Origin: Exiguobacterium oxidotolerans JCM 12280
Lineage (GTDB): Bacteria; Bacillota; Bacilli; Exiguobacteriales; Exiguobacteriaceae
Reading direction: 5' to 3'
DNA length: 64,000 nucleotides
Assembly (NCBI RefSeq): GCF_000702625.1
Contig: NZ_JNIS01000001.1
Coordinates: 1,983,501 to 2,047,500 of the forward strand
Each line of letters opens with the position of its first letter. Position 1 is the first letter of the stretch. The notes under the pieces are model-generated. The model was not told the origin of the DNA, ran no database searches, and was given only the letters and a program-made list of their open reading frames with translations. The translations under genes were made by a program, and so were the position numbers. Positions 34,954 through 42,910 of the stretch are shown one piece after another.

Positions 34954-34983
34954 ATAATAGCATCTCTAAAACGACAAAGTCAA
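34954..34983 (-). promoter_or_regulatory. Promoter of the SAM-I leader/msrA
   Basis: On the - strand TTGACT (34978-34983) and TATTAT (34954-34959) with an 18-bp spacer, about 40 bp before the aptamer. The -35 box lies only three bases beyond the stop codon of the neighbouring amidohydrolase gene. Confidence 0.6.
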
Positions 34984-34986
34984 TCC

Positions 34987-36162
34987 TTAAGATTGTAAAG
35001 CATGCAGGACGGTTGCGCCTAAGGCTTTTGCACCGATGAGTAACGCCTGTTCATCGATTTCATATTTCGGATGGTGTTGCGGATAAATCGTACTCCCGTC
35101 CGTTTTGGCGGACCCCGTAAAGAAGTAGCTTCCTGGGATACGCTCTAAATAATAGGCGAAATCATCGGCTGCCATCATCGGCTTGAGTTCTTTGACAGAT
35201 GCCTCACCTAAGAAAGCTGTCGCTTCCTTAACGAGATTTGTTTCTACCGGATGGTTCCACAGGGACGGATAACCGGTCGTAAAGTCGATGGAGTAGCTGG
35301 CACCGATTCCGGCACATGTCGTCCGGGCAACTAAATCGACCTCTTGCCGTAACTGGTGCCGGAGTGTTTCGTCAAATGTTCGAATTTCTCCGACAATCCG
35401 TGCTTCACCGGTAACAATATTTGGAGCCGTTCCGGCATGGAATGAACCAATCGCGACGATGGCAGGTGAAAACGGATCAACGCGACGACTGACGAGGTGT
35501 TGGAGATTACAGACGAGTTGCGCCCCGGCGACAAGCGCATCTTGTGTCTTATGCGGCGCTTGCGCATGACCACCCTGTCCGTGGACGACGATTTCAAATT
35601 CATCGATGGCACAAAGCGTATGTCCTGCGTGATAGCCGATTGTCCCGACAGGCAAGTCGTTTTCGAGATGCGTACCGAAAATTGCATCGACTCCGTCGAG
35701 ACATCCGTCTTCAATCATTTGAATGGCACCACCTGGGAAAACTTCTTCCCCGTGTTGATGAATGAACACGATTGTTCCATGAAGCTCTTCTTGCAGTGCT
35801 GTAAAGGCCGCCGCAAGACCAAGTGCAATCGCCGTATGTCCGTCATGTCCGCACGCATGCATGACGCCCGGATGAATCGAACGGAAGGCGAGATCCGTTT
35901 CCTCCTGCAGTGGCAGGGCATCAAAATCAGCCCGAATGGCGATGGTTTTTCCAGGATATTTTCCTTTGAGGGTCGCGACGATCCCGCTTCCACCGACGTT
36001 CCTGCGGTAAGGGAGACCAAGCGCATCATAAAACGAGGCGATTGCATTTGGTGTCCGCACTTCTTGAAAAGAGAGTTCCGGGTGACGGTGCAGATCACGA
36101 CGTTGTTCAATGATTTGTTGTTCGAGTTGATCGAGTTGAGTGAAGAGTTGCTGTTGCATCAT
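34987..36162 (-). CDS. M20 family amidohydrolase (N-acyl amino acid / hippurate hydrolase type)
   Basis: 391-residue metallopeptidase-fold hydrolase. Metal-binding segments are MHACGHDGHTAIALG and HQHGEEVFPGGA; the lid domain holds EIVVHGQGGHAQAPHKTQDAL, and the C-terminal MMAADDFAYYLERIPGSYFFTG closes the site. Such enzymes cut N-acyl amino acids or related amides; the actual substrate cannot be read. I chose the second ATG (36162) because AAAGG is then six bases away. It is upstream of msrA on the same strand, but msrA has its own promoter. Confidence 0.9.
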   Translation of the reverse strand: MMQQQLFTQLDQLEQQIIEQRRDLHRHPELSFQEVRTPNAIASFYDALGLPYRRNVGGSGIVATLKGKYPGKTIAIRADFDALPLQEETDLAFRSIHPGVMHACGHDGHTAIALGLAAAFTALQEELHGTIVFIHQHGEEVFPGGAIQMIEDGCLDGVDAIFGTHLENDLPVGTIGYHAGHTLCAIDEFEIVVHGQGGHAQAPHKTQDALVAGAQLVCNLQHLVSRRVDPFSPAIVAIGSFHAGTAPNIVTGEARIVGEIRTFDETLRHQLRQEVDLVARTTCAGIGASYSIDFTTGYPSLWNHPVETNLVKEATAFLGEASVKELKPMMAADDFAYYLERIPGSYFFTGSAKTDGSTIYPQHHPKYEIDEQALLIGAKALGATVLHALQS

Positions 36163-36247
36163 AATCATCCTTTTCGGTTTTTGAGGTATGACTTTCTATA
36201 AAACGGGTACAGATAGGAGTAACGAATGATGAGGAGGAAAACAAGTC

Positions 36248-36541
36248 ATGGGAGAAATTATTGTCAACGCGGTCATCACAGTCAAAGCAGGTTTAGCCGA
36301 TCAAGTCTTTCCGATTTTAAGTACAGTCTACAAAGCTTCACAAAACGAGCCGGGGTGCTTGCGTTATAGCTTACATCAATCGATCGAAGATGAACATCAG
36401 TTCATGCTTTATGAAGTCTATCAGGACGAAGAAGCGTTAGAAGCGCATATCGCGTCAGACCACTATAAAGCGTATCGTGAGCAAATCGAATTGTACTTAA
36501 TCGATCGCCAAGTTACGAAATACGCGGAAATGACATTTTAA
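36248..36541 (+). CDS. Antibiotic biosynthesis monooxygenase (ABM) domain protein
   Basis: 97-residue ferredoxin-like dimeric alpha-beta protein (AVITVKAGLADQVFPILSTVYKASQNEPGCLRYSLHQSIED… FMLYEVYQDEEALEAHIASDHYKAYR). This fold includes YgiN-like quinol monooxygenases and LsrG; many are of unknown role. Behind AGGAGG, single gene with its own terminator, divergent from the amidohydrolase. Confidence 0.88.
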   Translation: MGEIIVNAVITVKAGLADQVFPILSTVYKASQNEPGCLRYSLHQSIEDEHQFMLYEVYQDEEALEAHIASDHYKAYREQIELYLIDRQVTKYAEMTF

Positions 36542-36557
36542 TGTTAGCTAAAAGAAG

Positions 36558-36594
36558 CGGACCTCCCGGGTTAGGGAAGGTCCGTTTTTTTTTT
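36558..36594 (+). terminator. Terminator after the ABM protein
   Basis: CGGACCTCCC faces GGGAAGGTCCG, a stem with a small bulge and a 5-6 base loop, followed by ten Ts. It stands between convergent genes. Confidence 0.92.
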
Positions 36595-36599
36595 AATCA

Positions 36600-39371
36600 T
36601 TACATTGATTTGAAACCGAGGAAGTGTTCACGCCAGTGCGGCTCGTAAATCGAACTGATTTGCAGTTGTGATCCTCCGGCATGGATGAAGTGTTTACTAT
36701 CTAACATGATCCCGATATGCGAGGGACCATCCGTATACGTATTTTCGAAGAAGACGATATCCGAACGTTTTCCGGAACTGATACTTGTGCGCTGATTCGT
36801 AAAGAACGCTCCGTACCAGTAACCACGGACATTCGTCCGTCCGCCGTATTTTCCAGCTTGGTTCGTCGCATAGTGAATCAATCCGGAACAATCGAATCCA
36901 CCATTGGCCACGTTTTGTGAACCCCATGTGTACGGGGTACCGATATGAGCAACAGCAGCTTGAATCAACTTTTCACCACGTGAATTATTTTTCTTGTCGA
37001 CTTTTGTTTCGCTCGTCACTGTAAGGGCCGTCATCGGGATGTAGACGGGTGTCCAGCCGGACTGGATGACATAGAAGTTACCGACACGGTAACGCGGATA
37101 CACACGCTTGCCTTGTTCGACTAGACCGGCACCTTTTGGACTAGTGGGTGTATCAAAAAACGAAGTCGTTGTTTTGACCGTATAGACTTTTGAACGATTG
37201 ATGGCTTGTTCGTTATACCGCATATCCGGTTTACTCGTTCCGATGTAAGGATTAAGGACGTAACCCGTTTGACCATTCGGTAGACGGACTTGCCAAAAAT
37301 CATCATCAATCGATTTTAACCCGATCAACTTCGTTCCTTTGCTTAAGTGACTCGCCGGGCGACTGTAGGCGACGTCAGCAGAAAAGAGCGGTGTCTGGTT
37401 GAAATGGACGTAAAAGACGGTCCCGACTTTGGCTTTAGACGTCGGTTTATTTAAACCGAGCCGACTTGAGTCAACGAATCCGAAGCGTGATCCGATTTTG
37501 ACGCGTGTGTAGTAACCGCTTTTTCCATAGGTCGTGATTAACGCTCCTTTTTTCAGTGTCCCAATGTTTCCGCTAAGACTGGCTTTCGGATGGACGACCA
37601 ACTTGTCTTCAGTCACGTAACGTGTTCCTGTCGTCGCGTACAAATCTGCTTTCGTTGCTGCGAGCGAACTCGTCAAGACGTATGCATATTCACCGCGGAA
37701 GATGATTCGACTATAGGCGCCGCTCGTCCCGTAAATCGTCAAGCGCGTGTTCTTTTGATGATGCTTAAGAACCGTACTTGAACTGCTTGGGGATTGCTGG
37801 ATCGGTGTTGTTTTTTGGATGTACAGGCGATCTGTTTTGGCATAGACTTTTGATTTCGCGAGCGAGCTCGTCAAGACGTATGCATATTCACCGCGGAAGA
37901 TGATTCGGCTATAGGCGCCGCTCGTGCCGTAAACCGTCAAAAGTGTATTTTGTTTATGATGCTTCAAGACGGTGCTTGAACTGTTTGGCGATTGCTGGAT
38001 CGGTGTCGTTTTTTGGATGTAAAGCCGGTCCGTTTTGGCATAGACTTTTGACTTCGCGAGTGAGCTCGTCAAGACGTACGCATACTCGCCACGGAAAATG
38101 ATTCGGCTATAGGCACCGCTCGTGCCGTAAACCGTCAAAAGTGTATTTTGTTTGTGATGCTTCAGGACCGCGCTCGAGCTGTTTGGCTCTACCTGAATCG
38201 GTGTCGTTTTTTGGATGTACAGTCGGTCCGTTTTGGCATAGACTTTTGATTTCGCAAGTGAGCTCGTCAAGACGTACGCATACTCGCCACGGAAAATGAT
38301 CCGGCTATAGGCACCGCTCGTGCCGTAAACCGTCAAAAGTGTATTTTGTTTGTGATGCTTCAAGACCGTGCTCGAACTGTTTGGCTCTACCTGAATCGGT
38401 GTCGTATCTTGGACGTAAAGCCGATCGGTCTTTGCGTAGACGACGGAATCGCCGAGGTGCGCCGTCAATACGTATCCGTACGTATCATTGATTCGGACGC
38501 GGGAATAAAGACCAGACGTCCCGTAAAGATCGACCGATTGATTCGGTGCTAACGTCCCGATGACCGAACTCGTTGCTGCTTTGTCGTAAATGGATGTCGT
38601 TTGTTGGGCGTACTTTTTCCCGGTCAGCGGATACGATTCAACTTCCTTTGAACCGAGTTGTTTTGTAAGAACGAAGCCGTAAATGCCATTGAACTGGACA
38701 CGGGTGAACGTGCCGGATGTCCCGTATGTTTTGACAGTTGCATTTAAAGAATAGCTCCCAAGTTGTTTACTTGTCGTATCGGCATCTGTATAAATCACGG
38801 TTTGTTGTTGGGCGAATTGAGTGCCTGTCGCTTCATAAACAGGTGTCTTACTTAAGAATTTACTTGAAACGAAGACGTAAACGTCGCCTTGTTTGACCCG
38901 CGTGAAGTCACCCGATGTCCCGTACGTATCGATTAACGTATTTTGAGTGATTGATTTTCCTGTCGGCGTATCAATTGAAGCAGTCGTATAGGAAGGCGCG
39001 AGTGCTGTTATGTATTGCGAATCGATTTTTTGATAAACCGGTTGCTTTGCAAGTTGCGTTGTCTTGACGAAGCAATAGACACCGTCGATTGAAATGCGTG
39101 TAAAGAGACCATCTGTGCCAAAGGTTTCGACGGCGGTCGTTGCTGGTATCGTCTTGACGAGGGTCGTCTCGTCAGCAGTCTCAAAAACAGGAGTTTCGGA
39201 AAGTGTATATTGCGTTCCGGTTGCTTGTTCTGTTTCTATTTGTTCTGTTTCTGCTTGTTCTGTCACTTCCGTTGGTGTCGGATTCGTATCCGCGTGGCCT
39301 TGTAGTGGGAGAGACCCGAGTAACATGACAGATGCCGTGATACTCGTAAACCAATATTTATAAGATTTCAT
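36600..39371 (-). CDS. Secreted SH3-repeat NlpC/P60 cell-wall endopeptidase
   Basis: 923 residues. A Sec signal peptide (ends near GHA at residue 27) leads to a Thr/Glu-rich linker, then about ten bacterial SH3-like repeats, and a C-terminal NlpC/P60 domain with the catalytic Cys at about 828 (GFDCSGLIHYA), His at 885 (SHIGIM) and a further His at 897 (IHAGG). It should cut peptidoglycan stem peptides while the SH3 repeats anchor it to the wall. Four repeats around residues 310-575 are nearly identical (each with TDRLYIQKTTPIQ and YGTSGAYSRIIFRGEYAYV). Family members usually have only two to six such repeats, so it is unusually long. Confidence 0.9.
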   Translation of the reverse strand: MKSYKYWFTSITASVMLLGSLPLQGHADTNPTPTEVTEQAETEQIETEQATGTQYTLSETPVFETADETTLVKTIPATTAVETFGTDGLFTRISIDGVYCFVKTTQLAKQPVYQKIDSQYITALAPSYTTASIDTPTGKSITQNTLIDTYGTSGDFTRVKQGDVYVFVSSKFLSKTPVYEATGTQFAQQQTVIYTDADTTSKQLGSYSLNATVKTYGTSGTFTRVQFNGIYGFVLTKQLGSKEVESYPLTGKKYAQQTTSIYDKAATSSVIGTLAPNQSVDLYGTSGLYSRVRINDTYGYVLTAHLGDSVVYAKTDRLYVQDTTPIQVEPNSSSTVLKHHKQNTLLTVYGTSGAYSRIIFRGEYAYVLTSSLAKSKVYAKTDRLYIQKTTPIQVEPNSSSAVLKHHKQNTLLTVYGTSGAYSRIIFRGEYAYVLTSSLAKSKVYAKTDRLYIQKTTPIQQSPNSSSTVLKHHKQNTLLTVYGTSGAYSRIIFRGEYAYVLTSSLAKSKVYAKTDRLYIQKTTPIQQSPSSSSTVLKHHQKNTRLTIYGTSGAYSRIIFRGEYAYVLTSSLAATKADLYATTGTRYVTEDKLVVHPKASLSGNIGTLKKGALITTYGKSGYYTRVKIGSRFGFVDSSRLGLNKPTSKAKVGTVFYVHFNQTPLFSADVAYSRPASHLSKGTKLIGLKSIDDDFWQVRLPNGQTGYVLNPYIGTSKPDMRYNEQAINRSKVYTVKTTTSFFDTPTSPKGAGLVEQGKRVYPRYRVGNFYVIQSGWTPVYIPMTALTVTSETKVDKKNNSRGEKLIQAAVAHIGTPYTWGSQNVANGGFDCSGLIHYATNQAGKYGGRTNVRGYWYGAFFTNQRTSISSGKRSDIVFFENTYTDGPSHIGIMLDSKHFIHAGGSQLQISSIYEPHWREHFLGFKSM
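37660..38450 (-). repeat. Tandem 198-bp coding repeats in the cell-wall hydrolase gene
   Basis: About four consecutive units of 66 codons differ by only a few bases each (for example TTTTGGATGTACAG or TTTTGGATGTAAAG recurs near 37816, 38014 and 38212). Such close identity at the DNA level points to recent duplication or ongoing conversion and means the copy number may vary between strains and be hard to assemble. Confidence 0.9.
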
Positions 39372-39525
39372 TCATTGAGCTCCTATCATTAAAATTTTAA
39401 TTTAGCATGTCTAAAGATAAGTTTAGCACTTTCTTTTTGGAAAAAGAGCTGGATATCAGAAATAGTAAAAATGAACTAAATTATGGGAACCGTTTCGTAG
39501 GACACATTCCGCCGTGAATGAATCA

Positions 39526-39571
39526 AAAAAGAGACGGGCAAATTTCGTTAGAAATTCGCCCATCTCTTTTG
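39526..39571 (-). terminator. Terminator after the acetyltransferase gene
   Basis: AAAAAAGAGACGGGCAAATTT faces AGAAATTCGCCCATCTCTTTT around CGTT, a long stem with few mismatches and A/T runs on both sides. It lies between the two - strand genes and ends the acetyltransferase transcript. Confidence 0.88.
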
Positions 39572-39582
39572 GTGAAATGATA

Positions 39583-40134
39583 TTATTCTGCTTCATGATC
39601 AATCTGCCATTCCCAGTCGAGCATGCTGTAAATCAACGAATCCCGCCAGTGGTCTTCTAAATAAACGGTTTCCCGTAACAAACCTTCGCGCGTCATCCGG
39701 ACTTTTTGCAAGACACGCTCCGAAGCGACATTTCGCGGATCACATGTTGCCGTGATGCGATGTAAGTCCAATTTTTCGAAGCCGAATTCGAGTAAAAATG
39801 TTGCAATCGATGTCGCGTAACCATTGCCCCATTCGTCAGGCGATAAAATATATCCAATTTCTGCGATTTTATGTTCTGTGTCGGTGACGATGAGCTCTCC
39901 CGCGCCAATAACATGATCGTCCGGGAATGTTACGGCGAAGACATAGCGACGACGTGGATTTTCGAGCTCACTTTCAAGTGCGTCGTGTAAGAATTGTTTC
40001 GTATCACTCTCAGAGTTTGGTCCCCACGATTGATACTGACTGGCGATTGGTTGTGAGGCATAGGAATGCACAGCTTCCAAATCTTCTGGTGTGAAGCGTC
40101 GAATCCGAAGTTGATCGTTGATTTTGTAGCGCAT
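39583..40134 (-). CDS. GNAT N-acetyltransferase (RimJ/RimL-like)
   Basis: 183 residues of the GNAT type 3 group: LRIRRFTPEDLEAVHSYASQP at the start, then EIGYILSPDEWGNGYATSIATFLLEFGFEKLDLHRITATCDPRNVASERVLQKVRMTREG, where the GxGxAT acetyl-CoA loop reads WGNGYAT. Likely acetylates a protein N terminus or small amine; target unknown. AGAGGAGGG precedes the ATG. Single gene. Confidence 0.88.
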   Translation of the reverse strand: MRYKINDQLRIRRFTPEDLEAVHSYASQPIASQYQSWGPNSESDTKQFLHDALESELENPRRRYVFAVTFPDDHVIGAGELIVTDTEHKIAEIGYILSPDEWGNGYATSIATFLLEFGFEKLDLHRITATCDPRNVASERVLQKVRMTREGLLRETVYLEDHWRDSLIYSMLDWEWQIDHEAE

Positions 40135-40199
40135 GATGAGACCCTCCTCTTTAGTTGATTCACTACTATATATTAGCTAAACGGTGTGGATTCTCCTGT

Positions 40200-40228
40200 T
40201 TGACACGTAAAATCAAGCGTGCTAGGGT
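40200..40228 (+). promoter_or_regulatory. Promoter of the guanidine riboswitch/ykkCD
   Basis: TTGACA (40200-40205), 17-bp spacer, and TAGGGT (40223-40228) preceded by TGC as an extended -10. It lies about 24 bp upstream of the riboswitch. Confidence 0.6.
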
Positions 40229-40251
40229 GGAAACATCGAATGAATAAGTTA

Positions 40252-40341
40252 GCCTCTAGGGTTCCGTACGGTGACGTAGTCTTGGACCGAGGGAGGCACA
40301 TGAGTACATCTCATGCAACGGAGGGATAAAAGCCCGGGAGT
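40252..40341 (+). ncRNA. Guanidine-I (ykkC) riboswitch
   Basis: The signature parts are CTCTAGGGTTCCG, then TGGACCGAGGGAGGCAC, a variable hairpin (ATGAGTACATCTCAT) and AACGGAGGGATAAAAGCCCGGGAG. The order and sequence match the ykkC class that binds guanidinium. It precedes the ykkCD exporter pair; bound guanidine should prevent the terminator that overlaps its 3' end. Confidence 0.95.
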
Positions 40342-40373
40342 AGAGCGTTTAGACGCCTGCTTCCGGGCTTTTT
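40330..40373 (+). terminator. Riboswitch-controlled terminator before ykkC
   Basis: AAGCCCGG faces CCGGGCTT around a large loop with a minor hairpin (GCGT/ACGC), followed by a T run. The 5' arm is shared with the conserved end of the riboswitch, the expected competing fold. Confidence 0.85.
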
Positions 40374-40405
40374 GTAGTTTTAAGATGAATGAAGGAGGAG
40401 AAATG

Positions 40406-40732
40406 ATGACAAAATATTGGTTAAGTATAGTAGTGGCCTCGTTTTTTGAAGTGTCTTGGGTCGTTGGACTAAAGCATGCTGACAGCGCGCTCGAGTGGAT
40501 GGGAACAATCATCAGTATCATCATCAGCTTTACTGTTCTTATTAAGGCGAGCAATCATCTACCTGTCGGAACGGTGTATGCCGTATTCGTCGGTCTCGGG
40601 ACGGTCGGAACGGTCATTTTAGATATCGTCTTATTTGATCAGGAGGCGTCTGTGATGAAGTTAGGATTGATTGGTATTCTTCTGTTGGGTGTCATCGGAT
40701 TGAAATTAGTGAGTGGGGAGGCTGAAGCATGA
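40406..40732 (+). CDS. ykkC: Small multidrug resistance-type guanidinium exporter subunit 1
   Basis: 108 residues with four membrane segments; the key acidic residue is in [14 protein letters not shown], and [19 protein letters not shown] is the core SMR motif. Reads like Bacillus subtilis YkkC along its whole length. The SugE/Gdx group exports guanidinium, in line with the guanidine riboswitch just upstream. I take the second of two adjacent ATGs (40406), seven bases behind AGGAGG. Its stop overlaps the partner gene (ATGA), so the two are probably made in equal amounts as a heterodimer. Confidence 0.93.
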   Translation: MTKYWLSIVVASFFEVSWVVGLKHADSALEWMGTIISIIISFTVLIKASNHLPVGTVYAVFVGLGTVGTVILDIVLFDQEASVMKLGLIGILLLGVIGLKLVSGEAEA

Positions 40733-41046
40733 GCTGGTTATTTGTTGTCATTGCCGGATTGTTTGAAATGTTAGGTGTCGTTTTCATCAATACGTTTAAT
40801 CAAAATAAGACGATCAAGAATGGTTTATTGATGTTTGCTGGATTCGGCTTGAGTTTTGTTTTTCTGACACTCGCAATGAACGGATTACCGATGGGAACGG
40901 CGTATGCTGTTTGGACGGGAATCGGAGCAGCCGGTGGAACAATACTCAGCATGATTTTCTATCATGAAGCGAAAGACTGGAAACGTGTGCTCTGCATCGG
41001 TCTAATCTTGAGTTCGACCGTAGGATTAAAGCTGATTGGAGAATAA
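40729..41046 (+). CDS. ykkD: Small multidrug resistance-type guanidinium exporter subunit 2
   Basis: 105 residues, four membrane segments, with [14 protein letters not shown] carrying the membrane Glu and [19 protein letters not shown] the core motif. It resembles YkkD and begins within the ykkC stop codon. The pair is expected to form a two-protein antiporter. No clear terminator follows within the next 60 bp. Confidence 0.93.
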   Translation: MSWLFVVIAGLFEMLGVVFINTFNQNKTIKNGLLMFAGFGLSFVFLTLAMNGLPMGTAYAVWTGIGAAGGTILSMIFYHEAKDWKRVLCIGLILSSTVGLKLIGE

Positions 41047-41168
41047 ACATATCAATTAGATTATTTTTTCTAGGAAGAACCGACTTGTTGGCATATTTTA
41101 GAGTAAAACAGGAAATACTCCTTATAAGGATACGTTGTACGACAAAACGAACATAAGGGGAGATTCAT

Positions 41169-41882
41169 ATGAAAACGAAACAATACATCGGTACGTACTA
41201 CTCGGAAGAAGAGTTAATCTCAAAAATGGATGAATTACACATTCAAGGGCACCGGGAAGAAGATTTTTATGTCATCGTCAAGGAAAAATCAGATATCGAA
41301 CTTGTTCGTAGTCAAATGGATGCGGAAATCGCTGCGACAAAACCCTCATGGATGGATCGAATCCGAGGAAACAAAGGGCGCGATCAAGAAGTCGATCAGC
41401 TGTTCGAATCACTTGATTTATCTGCAGAAGATGTAGAAGAACGTAAAGTCGAGGTCGAAGGTGGCGGATTCGTATTATTGCTTGAAGTACAAGACATCCA
41501 GTTCGACCCGCATCTCAATACGGACAATACGCATGAAGATGTCAAAGTCCGTTACGGTAGTTATGATGAGACACATACGTCGAATGCTGCAAATTCAAAC
41601 GCCCAACTCGGTTCAGGGAACACGCTTGACGTCGATCGTGACTCTAAGGAAGAACACGCTGAAGTCGATTTACATCGAGCCGGAACGGATAAGATGCCGC
41701 AAGATGAACAAGCCATCAATCGGGCGAAAGTAGAACAAGACCGTAAGCCGGACATTGCGATGCGTCGTGATGATGATTTCAAACGGCTCGACTCTGAGCG
41801 TGAGGACGAACGGAAGCGACAATCTACGAACCATACGGATGATGTAGCCGAGCAAGATCACGGAAACAATCTCGATCGTTAA
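41169..41882 (+). CDS. General stress protein 17M-like (YflT family) with long polar tail
   Basis: 237 residues. The first about 100 residues match the GSP17M/YflT domain (QYIGTYYSEEELISKMDELHIQGHREEDFYVIVKEKSD… GGGFVLLLEV). The remaining about 130 are highly charged and low-complexity (many Asp, Glu, Arg, His, Asn), probably disordered. YflT-type proteins are often part of the general stress regulon, but I see no good SigB promoter here. AAGGGGAG precedes the ATG. Single gene with a strong terminator. Confidence 0.8.
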   Translation: MKTKQYIGTYYSEEELISKMDELHIQGHREEDFYVIVKEKSDIELVRSQMDAEIAATKPSWMDRIRGNKGRDQEVDQLFESLDLSAEDVEERKVEVEGGGFVLLLEVQDIQFDPHLNTDNTHEDVKVRYGSYDETHTSNAANSNAQLGSGNTLDVDRDSKEEHAEVDLHRAGTDKMPQDEQAINRAKVEQDRKPDIAMRRDDDFKRLDSEREDERKRQSTNHTDDVAEQDHGNNLDR

Positions 41883-41904
41883 TCCGCTCTTGAAGAAGTT
41901 ACTA

Positions 41905-41939
41905 AAAGGGAGGCGCCGAAAACGGCGCCTCCCTTTTTG
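41905..41939. terminator. Bidirectional terminator between convergent genes
   Basis: AAAAGGGAGGCGCCG-AAAA-CGGCGCCTCCCTTTTT, a perfect 14-bp GC-rich stem flanked by A and T runs. It serves both the stress protein gene (+) and the aldo-keto reductase gene (-). Confidence 0.95.
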
Positions 41940-41940
41940 A

Positions 41941-42765
41941 TTATTTTTTATGCATTTCGTCTGGGTTCGAACCAGTCCGTTGATTTTGATTTAACGCATC
42001 AATTTGTCGCATTTCATCTGGTGAAAGTTCAAAGTCGAAGACTGCCAAGTTTTCACGAATTCGACTCGGCGTGACCGATTTCGGAATGGCAATGACATCA
42101 TGTTGAAGATGCCAGCGGAGAATGACTTGAGCTGGCGTTTTCTTTTTAGAGGCTGCAATCTGCGTGATGACAGGTTCAGTCAAGGCGTCGCGTCCCTTCA
42201 TGAGCGGACTCCATGCTTCAACTAAAATGTCGTGTTCCTTACAAAACGTCCGAATTTCTTCCTGACTTAAGAACGGATGTAATTCAATCTGATTGACAGC
42301 AGGTACAATCGTTCCTTCTTCCAAAACCCGCTTTAAGTGGGGGACATGGAAGTTTGAAACCCCGATGGCTTTCGTTTTTCCTTGCTTGTACAGTTCTTCG
42401 AGTGCATGCCATGTGTCCATGTAACGATCTTCATTCGGCATCGGCCAATGGATGAGATACAAATCGACATAATCGACTCCGAGTTTAGTGAGGCTTGTTT
42501 CGAAGGCTGCGAGCGTTTCTGCATATCCTTGGTCCGCATTCCAAACTTTTGTCGTCAGAAAAATTTCTTCGCGCGGAATTCCAGAGTCACGTAATGCGCG
42601 TCCGACACCTGCTTCATTTTCATAAATCATCGCCGTATCAATTGAACGATAGCCGGCACGTAACGCTTCCAGTACTGCTTGATACACTTCTTCTTCGGAT
42701 ACTTTAAAGACGCCGTAACCGAGTTGAGGCATCTGTAGACTGTTGTTGAGTGTGACGTGTTGCAT
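41941..42765 (-). CDS. Aldo-keto reductase
   Basis: 274-residue NADPH-dependent TIM-barrel reductase of the AKR5-like group. The tetrad can be seen as Asp and Tyr in SIDTAMIYENEAGVG, Lys in LTTKVWNADQG and His in LIHWPMP; NADP contacts are in IPKSVTPSRIREN. Close to YvgN/2,5-diketogluconate reductase types, whose likely role is detoxifying aldehydes such as methylglyoxal. The start MQHVTLNNS at 42765 follows GGAGG; the longer frame to 42888 has no family sequence. Confidence 0.92.
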   Translation of the reverse strand: MQHVTLNNSLQMPQLGYGVFKVSEEEVYQAVLEALRAGYRSIDTAMIYENEAGVGRALRDSGIPREEIFLTTKVWNADQGYAETLAAFETSLTKLGVDYVDLYLIHWPMPNEDRYMDTWHALEELYKQGKTKAIGVSNFHVPHLKRVLEEGTIVPAVNQIELHPFLSQEEIRTFCKEHDILVEAWSPLMKGRDALTEPVITQIAASKKKTPAQVILRWHLQHDVIAIPKSVTPSRIRENLAVFDFELSPDEMRQIDALNQNQRTGSNPDEMHKK

Positions 42766-42910
42766 GAGTGGAAGTCCTCCTTCATGTAATCGTTTTATCT
42801 TCATAAGTGTACGCTTATTGAGTATGAAAATCGAATGAAATGAAAGGTTGAAACGAAGGTCGGTGATGCGTATACTGAGCAATAACAAATAATGGAATGA
42901 GGCGATTGAG

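Noticed and set aside
35497..36201. + strand open frame of 234 codons opposite the M20 amidohydrolase
   Set aside because: Antisense to a well-supported enzyme gene, no ribosome site, no recognisable protein features.
37660..38450. CRISPR-like regular repeats
   Set aside because: The units are 198 bp, in frame and encode SH3 repeats; no spacers of unique sequence between short repeats.
40313..40405. Longer N terminus for ykkC
   Set aside because: It would be translated from within the riboswitch terminator; the SMR family starts at the first membrane segment behind AGGAGG.
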